From Deltaproteobacteria bacterium (lineage in GTDB: Bacteria; Desulfobacterota_E; Deferrimicrobia; Deferrimicrobiales; Deferrimicrobiaceae): a DNA stretch of 11,273 nucleotides. The notes under the pieces were generated by a model, which had not been told where the DNA came from, ran no database searches, and worked only from the letters and a program-made list of their open reading frames with translations. The translations under genes were made by a program, and so were the position numbers. The stretch covers positions 1 through 11,273 of the forward strand of contig JAMDCN010000102.1 of NCBI GenBank assembly GCA_023489025.1, given 5' to 3'. Positions 6,408 through 11,273 of this stretch are shown one piece after another (the stretch's first letter is position 1; the number at the start of each line of letters is the position of its first letter).

Positions 6408-6423
6408 AACCAAATGGTCGGTA
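6408..6423. promoter_or_regulatory. Predicted TetR-family operator 2 (operon control)
   Basis: AACCAAATGGTCGGTA matches operator 1 at 13 of 16 positions (shared core ACCAAAyGGTyGGTA). It covers the predicted transcription start and ends five bases before the AGGAGG ribosome site of the AhpD-like gene. The symmetry is less perfect than in operator 1, so binding may be weaker. Confidence 0.62.
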
Positions 6424-6440
6424 CAAACAGGAGGCGAACC

Positions 6441-6965
6441 ATGTCGCGAATCGTTCCCTTTCCAGGCCCACCCCAAAGCGTTGCCCCCATTTTCCAGGAG
6501 ATCGAGAAGGCCTTCGGAATGGTGCCCAACCTCTTTAAAACCTATGCCCACCATCCCCCACTGCTGCAGGCCAACTGGAACAAGGTCAAGGCGGTGATGA
6601 TGGAAGGAAGCCTGACCCGGAAGGTGAAGCAGACGATCGCGGTGCTGGTTTCCAGGGACAACAGCTGCTCCTACTGCGTGGCCGCCCACACGGGGGCCCT
6701 GCGCGCCATCGGCGTAACGGACGAGGAGATTTCCGCCATCGAGGAAGATCCGGACAAGGCCGATTTCACCACCAAGGAGAAAGCCCTGATCCGATTCGCC
6801 CGCAAGGCCAACCGGGAACCGCTGAAAATTTCCGATGTGGAGTTCGGGGCGTTCCGCGAAACCGGGGCGACCGACGCCGAAATAGTGGAAGCCCTCGGAG
6901 TGATGGAACTCTTCACCGCATTCAACAAGTTCCTCGATTCCCTTCAAGTGGAGTTGGACTTTTAA
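6441..6965 (+). CDS. AhpD-like peroxidase-related protein (carboxymuconolactone decarboxylase family)
   Basis: This is a 174-residue protein of the AhpD-like, peroxidase-related carboxymuconolactone decarboxylase group. The redox centre is SCSYCVAAHT (C76, C79, H83), the full CxxC-x3-H pattern of AhpD, where the cysteine pair reduces peroxides or recycles a partner thiol peroxidase. The N-terminal block (GMVPNLFKTYAHHPPLLQ) and the second helical half (TTKEKALIRFARKANR, TDAEIVEALGVMELF) fit the family. The ATG at 6441 has AGGAGG six bases upstream, directly after operator 2. It is first in the regulated operon and is followed after 19 bases by the flavin reductase. It is a different branch from the 110-residue relative at 2707-3039. 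Its catalytic pair is Cys/Cys, although some relatives elsewhere carry Sec at the first position. The substrate is unknown. Confidence 0.9.
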   Translation: MSRIVPFPGPPQSVAPIFQEIEKAFGMVPNLFKTYAHHPPLLQANWNKVKAVMMEGSLTRKVKQTIAVLVSRDNSCSYCVAAHTGALRAIGVTDEEISAIEEDPDKADFTTKEKALIRFARKANREPLKISDVEFGAFRETGATDAEIVEALGVMELFTAFNKFLDSLQVELDF

Positions 6966-6984
6966 GTCATAAAAGGGAGGAAAC

Positions 6985-8112
6985 ATGGGAACACACCTTT
7001 TCAGTGAAGGATCGATCAAAGGGATCGCCCTGAAAAACCGGATCGTGCGAAGCGCCACCTGGGAGGGGATGTGCGACGAAGAGGGAAATCCCACCGGGCG
7101 CCTGATCGATCTCTATCGGGCCCTCTGCAAGGGCGGCGTCGGATTGATCGTTACCGGATACACGTACATACGGGCGGACGGCAGGGAGATGCCCGGAACC
7201 ATGGGAATCCATTCCGACGACCGGATCCCGGCGTTGAAGAGCCTGGTCCGGGCGGTTCATGAAGAAGGGGGGCGGATATTCTGCCAACTGTTTCATGCCG
7301 GCGGGAGGGCGAGCGCAAAGATGACCGGCGCCCGCCCCCTGGCCCCTTCCGGGGGCAAGGACGCGACCTCTCGCGATCTGCCCGAAGCCATGAGCAAGCA
7401 GGACATCATCGAGCTTGTGGCCGCCTTCGCCGATGGCGCCGGAAGAGCCAGGCGGGCGGAATTCGACGGGGTCCAGTTGCATGGGGCCCACGGCTACCTC
7501 ATCAATCAGTTTCTTTCCCCGCTGACCAACGCGCGTCGGGACGCCTACGGCGGTTCATTGGAAAACCGGATGCGTTTTCTGCGGGAAGTACACGACGCCG
7601 TACGCCAGGAGGTCGGCCCTTCCTATCCCGTGTCGATCAAGCTCACCGCCGCCGACAACATCCCGGGCGGCTTTGCGTTGGAGGAGGCCGTGACGGTCGC
7701 CCGGAACCTCGAAGAGTGGGGCATCGATGCGATCGAGGTAAGCTCCGGAACCGTGGACGCGGGGGAAGAAGGGCCGGCGCGCCGGAACATCGACTCGCCG
7801 GAGCGGGAAGCCTACAATGCTGCGAACGCAAGACGCATCAAGGCGAAAGTGCGGGTGCCGATCCTCGTCGTCGGGGGCTTCCGCTCCCCGAAAGTCGGCG
7901 AAGCCATCCTGGAAAAAGAGGATGCGGATTTCATCGCCCTCTCCCGGCCTTTCATCCGGGAGCCGGACCTCGTTCGCAAGTGGGAGGCGGACCAAACGCA
8001 CCGCGCCCTCTGCGTATCCTGCAACGGATGTTTCCTCGCCGGTATCAAGGATGGGGGCATCCGGTGTGTACAGGTGGGGAAGGAGACGGATGCCAAGGCT
8101 CCCTCTCCCTGA
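6985..8112 (+). CDS. NADH:flavin oxidoreductase, Old Yellow Enzyme family
   Basis: This is a 375-residue FMN-dependent TIM-barrel ene-reductase of the Old Yellow Enzyme/2-enoate reductase type, which typically reduces activated C=C bonds of electrophiles with NAD(P)H. Visible motifs are LKNRIVRSATWEGM near the start, QLFHAGGRAS (FMN and substrate region), and the signature VQLHGAHGYLINQFLSP followed by NARRDAYGGSLENRMRF. The phosphate-binding region includes VVGGFRSP and DFIALSRPFI. A C-terminal cluster, CVSCNGC then a Cys 11 residues later, resembles the 4Fe-4S ligands of 2,4-dienoyl-CoA reductase, but the protein ends soon after and lacks that enzyme's extra FAD and NAD(P) domains, so a cluster is possible but unproved. 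GGGAGG precedes the ATG. TetR next to an OYE gene echoes nemR-nemA, which supports an electrophile-detoxifying job. Confidence 0.92.
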   Translation: MGTHLFSEGSIKGIALKNRIVRSATWEGMCDEEGNPTGRLIDLYRALCKGGVGLIVTGYTYIRADGREMPGTMGIHSDDRIPALKSLVRAVHEEGGRIFCQLFHAGGRASAKMTGARPLAPSGGKDATSRDLPEAMSKQDIIELVAAFADGAGRARRAEFDGVQLHGAHGYLINQFLSPLTNARRDAYGGSLENRMRFLREVHDAVRQEVGPSYPVSIKLTAADNIPGGFALEEAVTVARNLEEWGIDAIEVSSGTVDAGEEGPARRNIDSPEREAYNAANARRIKAKVRVPILVVGGFRSPKVGEAILEKEDADFIALSRPFIREPDLVRKWEADQTHRALCVSCNGCFLAGIKDGGIRCVQVGKETDAKAPSP

Positions 8113-8174
8113 AAGGGAAAAGAAACGAAAACCCGATTTCCAACCATAGACCTCGTTGCGGAGGAATGTATCGT

Positions 8175-8963
8175 ATGGACTTTACCGAAGTTGAAAAAGA
8201 TTATATCCGCCGGAAAGCCCTGCCCGACTTTGACTGGACCGGATTCGAGGTGCCGACCGAACCCGTTCCGCTGGCCAAGCCGGTGAGACAATGCCGTGTG
8301 GCGCTGGTGGTCACCGCAGGCGCTTACCTTCCCGCGACCCAGGAGCCGTTTCAGATCCGCTTTCCGTTGGGCGATGACTCCTGCCGCATCGTCCCCGGCG
8401 AGACGACTGCAGAAGAGATCGCCCTGTCCCATCCCGGCTATGATACCCGCCGCGCCAAGCAGGATCTGGACTGCGTCTTTCCCCTCGACCTGCTACGGCG
8501 GTTTTCCTTCGAGGGCGCCATCGGTTCGGTGGCCCTCCGGCATTTTTCCTTTATGGGCTACATTCCCCGCACCGAAAACCTGCTCTGGCGAACGGCACCG
8601 CAAGTGGGACGCATGCTGCTCGAGGACGAGGTGGACCTGGCTCTGCTGGTCCCCTCGTGACCGGTCTGCTCTCAGTCCGTTGGACTGATACAGAGAGTGC
8701 TCGATGTGGTGGGAATCCCCACCGTATCCCTGTCGCTGGTCAAGGAGATGACCCTGCAGGTCAAGCCTTCCAAGGCACTGTTCATCGAACACCCCTTCGG
8801 GCTCACCCTGGGCGGCATCGGGGAAAAGAAGATCCACCGTGCAGTGCTTCGGGACTGCCTGCGCTACGCCGCCGAGACGCTCCCGGCCGGCGCCATTGTC
8901 GACCTCCCCTACCGCTGGCAGGATGACCTGCGCGAGCGGCAGCTGCGAAAGGAAGCGCATTAA
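8175..8963 (+). CDS. Glycine/sarcosine/betaine reductase selenoprotein B (GrdB/PrdB)-like selenoprotein, Sec at TGA 8658-8660
   Basis: This is a 262-residue protein of the GrdB/PrdB-like selenoprotein B family. An ordinary reading stops at TGA 8658 after LALLVPS. The same frame continues without a break as U-PVC-SQSVGLIQRVLDVVGI, then PTVSLSL, and ends at TAA 8961-8963. Sec162 and Cys165 form a UxxC redox pair, in the same setting (LLxP-UPxC-xQxVGLxxR then GIPTV) as in family members. The N-terminal half carries VALVVTAGAYLP, SCRIVPGE and LSHPGYDTRRA, and the C-terminal half has EHPFGLTLGG. A hairpin starts eight bases after the TGA. The ATG at 8175 has GGAGG ten bases upstream; an ATG at 8166 is too close to that site. 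It lacks companion GrdA/GrdC genes here, so it is probably a stand-alone redox enzyme, not a true glycine reductase subunit. It sits 62 bases after the flavin reductase. The substrate is unknown. Confidence 0.87.
8658..8695 (+). promoter_or_regulatory. Predicted bacterial SECIS element of the GrdB-like gene
   Basis: The TGA (8658-8660) is followed by a stem-loop inside the coding sequence. CAGTCC (8673-8678) pairs with GGACTG (8682-8687) around loop GTT. A lower stem CTCT (8669-8672) pairs with AGAG (8692-8695), with a four-base bulge ATAC on the 3' side. The loop begins 18 bases after the TGA and starts with G then T, as in the arsS element and as required in the fdhF-type model. Confidence 0.75.
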
Positions 8964-8977
8964 GTGCTTCCGTACAA

Positions 8978-9301
8978 GTGGACAAAATCGAGGCGACACG
9001 CGAGGAGCGGTATCGATCGCGTGTCGCCTCGATGTCCTTCGGTCCGAAAAAGGTGATCGTCGTGGCCGGACGGAACAAGCTGGTGGACGGCGATGTCGCC
9101 GCCGCCATCAAGAGGGTCAAGGAGTGGACTTCTCCGCCAAACGCCAGGCGGCTCGACTGCAATACTCCTTGCGCCACGTCCGGTTTCTGCGGCGACTGCA
9201 CCTCGCCGGACCGCATCTGTCGTATTACCACGATCATCGAGCGCAAGCCGCGCCTTACCGATCTGCGGGTGCTGGTCGTGAACGAGGATCTCGGGCTGTG
9301 A
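8978..9301 (+). pseudogene. Truncated LUD-domain (LutC/YkgG-like) gene
   Basis: The C-terminal half of a LUD (lactate utilisation, DUF162) domain is clear. It shows RVASMSFGPKKVIVVAGRNK, then NARRLDCNTPCA, CGDCTSPDRICR with the family's cysteine cluster, and RKPRLTDLRVLVVNEDLG at the end. Full proteins of this family are about 200 residues; this frame has 107, and the domain's N-terminal and central parts (substrate-side glycine-rich segment) are missing. Only about 16 residues (MDKIEATREERYRS from GTG 8978) precede the conserved part, no ribosome site is seen before that GTG, and a 17-bp inverted repeat lies exactly at the junction. It follows the GrdB-like stop by 14 bases. I read it as an internally deleted remnant, though a short expressed protein cannot be excluded. 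It converges on the carbonic anhydrase gene. Confidence 0.6.
8987..9033. repeat. 17-bp perfect inverted repeat at the LUD truncation junction
   Basis: The arms ATCGAGGCGACACGCGA (8987-9003) and TCGCGTGTCGCCTCGAT (9017-9033) are exact reverse complements separated by 13 bases. The right arm encodes the conserved RVASM step of the LUD domain, so the left arm looks like an inverted copy of it. This suggests fold-back template switching during the deletion, or an assembly error. Confidence 0.75.
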
Positions 9302-9302
9302 C

Positions 9303-9331
9303 CCGGGCCGCCGATGGGATCAGCGGCTCGG
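9303..9331. terminator. Possible bidirectional terminator hairpin between convergent genes
   Basis: CCGGGCCGC (9303-9311) pairs with GCGGCTCGG (9323-9331), nine pairs including one G-T, around an 11-base loop. It fills the 31-base gap between the LUD stop and the carbonic anhydrase stop. No T-run follows on either strand, so the assignment rests on position. Confidence 0.35.
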
Positions 9332-9332
9332 A

Positions 9333-9914
9333 TTACGCCGCCTTCCCGAGCCTTGTCGCTTCCGGAACTTCCTGTAGCCTGCCCGTCTTCACATCGTAGA
9401 TATAGCCGTAGAGGGCCACATCCCGCGGCACCAGCGGGTGCGACCTCAAGCGCTCCACGTCGGTGCAGACGCTCTTTGCCTGATCGCGGATGGTGAGCCA
9501 GTCCACGAACTCCCCTTCCGCGGAGCCAGGCCCCTTGCCCGTGTCCCTCCACCCCGTGCCATCGAACGTCGCCGTCTCAAGGCTGCGCGAAAGCAGGCCG
9601 CGCATGACCTCGTCGGTGAACGCCTGCATCCCGCAGTCGGTGTGGTGGATGACGAACCACTCCCTCGTCCCGAGGAGTTTGTGCGAAATCACAAGCGAAC
9701 GGATGGCATCGTCGCTTGCCCGGCCCCCCGCATTGCGCACCACGTGGGCGTCGCCTTCGGCCAGGCCGGCGAACTTCGCCGGGTCGAGCCTTGCATCCAT
9801 GCAGGTAAGGATCGCGAATCTCCTTCCGGGAGGCATCGGCAGCATCCCCTTGTCGCCGAACTTCTCCGCGTACCGCTTGTTGGCGTCGAGTACTTCCTCA
9901 AGGATCCGGCTCAT
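9333..9914 (-). CDS. Beta-class carbonic anhydrase
   Basis: This is a zinc enzyme interconverting CO2 and bicarbonate, probably cytoplasmic (no signal peptide). At 193 residues it is the short beta type, close in style to the Rv1284-like branch. The zinc ligands are C38 in [10 protein letters not shown], and H91 and C94 in IHHTDCGM. D40 and R42 form the catalytic Asp-Arg pair. [17 protein letters not shown] is the standard neighbouring block and [14 protein letters not shown] the end block. The start is ATG 9914, with AGGAGG seven bases upstream; the longer open frame upstream has no support. It stands alone on the minus strand, downstream of the MlaA-like gene by 127 bases, and could be read from that transcript because no strong terminator is seen between them. 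Identification is firm; a physiological role such as carboxylation support or pH balance is not shown by the context. Confidence 0.93.
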   Translation of the reverse strand: MSRILEEVLDANKRYAEKFGDKGMLPMPPGRRFAILTCMDARLDPAKFAGLAEGDAHVVRNAGGRASDDAIRSLVISHKLLGTREWFVIHHTDCGMQAFTDEVMRGLLSRSLETATFDGTGWRDTGKGPGSAEGEFVDWLTIRDQAKSVCTDVERLRSHPLVPRDVALYGYIYDVKTGRLQEVPEATRLGKAA

Positions 9915-10041
9915 GTCGCAACCTCCTCTCGAAACGGTGGAAACGGGTGAGGAACGTCGGCCGCAGGGCACCGCGCCCGATCCCCGCAACACGTCCTTCC
10001 ATCCCTGGGATCGTTTCCCCTCCCGAATGGTTTCGGGCCGG

Positions 10042-10974
10042 TCATTCCTTCACGCGTTTCTCCCGGGACTGGCTGTAGGCATCGCGGACGGCGACGTACG
10101 GGTCGACGGCGGCACCGGTCAGTTCGTCGATTTCCTCGATCCTGAAGGAGAGGTCGGTCTCCGAGCGGACGGCATTCGCGCCGATGGCGGCCTCCGGCGG
10201 CGAAATGTACGTCAAGGGATCGAGGAACTTGTCGACGACGAATCCGACGGCGTCCCGGGCACTCGATGGACCGAGGATCGGGAGGACGATATACATCCCG
10301 TGGCCGAGGCCATACACCCCGAGCGTCTGTCCGGTATCTTCCTCCTTGCGGACGAGATCGAACCGCTTCGCCACGTCGAAAAATCCCGCCAAGCCGATCG
10401 TCGTGTTGATGCCGAAACGGGCCAGCTCGGTCCCGGTCCCCTTGAACTTCCCCTGCAGGAGGGTGTTCACGAACCGGATCGGGGTTCCCAGGTTGAGGAA
10501 GAAGTTGCGCACGGCGGTGCGCACCCCCTCCGGCACGATGTACCTGTACCCCTTCGCCACCGGCTTGAAAATCCAGCGGTACAGCTTGTCGTTCACGTAG
10601 AAGATCCCCCGGTTAACCGGCTCGATCGGGTCGTGAATTGTAACCGGAGGAGACTCCTCCCCGAAGGAGGGCTCCCGAAGATCCGCCTCCTCTCCGCCTT
10701 CGCCGGCGGTCACCGCCGGGTTTTCCGCCGCGGCGGGGGGGGGGATCGGGGATGCGCCCGCGTTGCCCGGTGGGGGGGAGTGATCCGTCCCTTCGTGGAG
10801 GGGCAAGGCAGGGATCGCGGCGCCGTTGTCTTGAGTCGCCGCGATCTCCGATGCACGCAAGACGCCAGGTACGTCCGGCCCTCCGGCGGCTTCCCATGCA
10901 CGGGAATCCGCTGCGGATACAAGAAACGCGAAGGCGAGGAACACGGAAAGACGGCGAACGTTTCCGGCTTCCAT
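10042..10974 (-). CDS. mlaA: MlaA (VacJ) family outer-membrane phospholipid-transport protein, without lipobox
   Basis: This is the outer-membrane component of the Mla system, which removes misplaced phospholipids from the outer leaflet and passes them toward the inner membrane. The 310-residue protein starts with a signal peptide (basic VRRLS, hydrophobic [10 protein letters not shown], likely cut near residue 22-26). A Pro/Ala/Gly/Glu-rich linker (about 30-110) follows, then the MlaA domain beginning [15 protein letters not shown] (115 on), with [37 protein letters not shown] and [20 protein letters not shown]. Unusually, there is no cysteine near the signal cleavage site, so it should not be lipid-anchored like E. 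coli MlaA. The long linker may compensate. GGGAGG is four bases before the ATG. It is divergent from an MlaE-like permease, which supports one pathway. The 10975-11130 gap must hold both promoters; I could not identify them securely. Confidence 0.92.
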   Translation of the reverse strand: MEAGNVRRLSVFLAFAFLVSAADSRAWEAAGGPDVPGVLRASEIAATQDNGAAIPALPLHEGTDHSPPPGNAGASPIPPPAAAENPAVTAGEGGEEADLREPSFGEESPPVTIHDPIEPVNRGIFYVNDKLYRWIFKPVAKGYRYIVPEGVRTAVRNFFLNLGTPIRFVNTLLQGKFKGTGTELARFGINTTIGLAGFFDVAKRFDLVRKEEDTGQTLGVYGLGHGMYIVLPILGPSSARDAVGFVVDKFLDPLTYISPPEAAIGANAVRSETDLSFRIEEIDELTGAAVDPYVAVRDAYSQSREKRVKE

Positions 10975-11130
10975 GGGTCCTCCCTTCCTGTGGGTTCGGG
11001 ATCCGACGCCGATCCTTACGGACGAACAATTAAAACTTCCCGCATGCCGGCGGTATCCAAGTGTTGATGCATAACCCTCGCTCGAACGGGCAGGGAACGT
11101 CGCAGGGATGGGATGACAAGGAGTGGGGCG

Positions 11131-11273
11131 ATGATTCTTTCCATGGCGGAGGCGCTCGGATCCCGGGCGATTCGCGCCACGCGGTCCCTCGGAAAAATGG
11201 GAGTGTTTCTCGGGATTTCCCTGGCCCGGGCGGCGGTCCCTCCGTACCGGGTGCGAAACATCCTGAAGCAGGT
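11131..11273 (+). CDS. mlaE: MlaE family ABC transporter permease, N-terminal fragment (3' end outside window)
   Basis: Forty-seven codons run off the right edge: LGSRAIRATRSLGKMGVFLG, then ISLARAAVPPYRVRNILKQ. This matches the start of MlaE permeases, which have a short helix with LG, a hydrophobic stretch, and then a PP-x-R-x-x-x-x-L-x-Q segment before the first main membrane helix. MlaE is the inner-membrane core of the phospholipid ABC transporter. I chose ATG 11131 because AAGGAG (11118-11123) lies seven bases upstream; ATG 11113 and ATG 11143 are in the same frame. The divergent mlaA supports the call, and mlaF and mlaD would be expected to the right. Because only the N-terminus is visible, the call is probable, not certain. 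Confidence 0.72.
   Translation, partial: MILSMAEALGSRAIRATRSLGKMGVFLGISLARAAVPPYRVRNILKQ

Noticed and set aside
8657..8963. Separate short gene starting after the TGA in the GrdB-like locus
   Set aside because: The ATG or GTG starts there lack ribosome sites and the protein would begin in the middle of the conserved UPVC block; read-through as Sec explains it better.
10022..10037. Hairpin CCCGAA-TGGT-TTCGGG just downstream of the mlaA stop as a terminator
   Set aside because: The stem is only six pairs and no T-run follows on the minus strand, so it is not enough to call.
9490..11067. 525-codon plus-strand frame over carbonic anhydrase and mlaA
   Set aside because: Both minus-strand genes are firmly identified and the plus-strand translation shows no family pattern.

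Overview
The window is high-G+C DNA from a Gram-negative bacterium with an outer membrane, shown by the Mla lipid-transport genes at the right end. Gene content and protein style (zwf-pgl pair, arsenosugar pair, TVP38 plus disulfide oxidoreductase, two apparent UGA-decoded proteins) fit an anaerobic or facultative Desulfobacterota/deltaproteobacterium-like organism. That placement is an inference. No tRNA, rRNA, CRISPR array or intact transposon was seen.

Layout. (1) 2-1512, plus: 3' part of glucose-6-phosphate dehydrogenase (zwf) with 6-phosphogluconolactonase (pgl) joined by a GTGA overlap, the oxidative pentose phosphate entry. (2) 1664-3039, minus: a two-gene arsenosugar-type operon, a small CxxC peroxidase-like protein followed by the radical SAM enzyme ArsS. 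ArsS appears to be a selenoprotein: the frame runs through TGA at 1688-1690 to a TAG at 1664, with a SECIS-like hairpin just after the TGA. A sigma70-type promoter and a 9-bp-arm palindrome lie in front. (3) 3131-3326, plus: relic of an ECF sigma factor, apparently fused to the tail of another protein. (4) 3351-5533, minus: FAD/NAD(P) disulfide oxidoreductase overlapping a TVP38/TMEM64 membrane protein. (5) 5677-9301, plus: TetR-family regulator, then AhpD-like peroxidase, Old Yellow Enzyme-type flavin reductase, a GrdB/PrdB-like selenoprotein (in-frame TGA at 8658, UxxC motif, SECIS-like hairpin), and a truncated LUD-domain gene. Two nearly identical 16-bp operators lie just downstream of the -10 boxes of the tetR promoter and of the operon promoter. 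(6) 9333-9914, minus: beta-carbonic anhydrase. (7) 10042-10974, minus: MlaA-like protein, divergent from the start of an MlaE-like permease (11131 to the edge).

The main result is two unrelated selenoproteins in 11 kb, both split or shortened by ordinary stop-codon annotation. One is in the TetR-controlled set, which reads as an electrophile or peroxide stress operon (thiol peroxidase, ene-reductase, UxxC redox protein) with a predicted self-regulated switch. The other is a Sec-terminal ArsS with its stop codon in the SECIS apical loop. No sel genes are in the window, so Sec decoding has to be confirmed from the rest of the genome.
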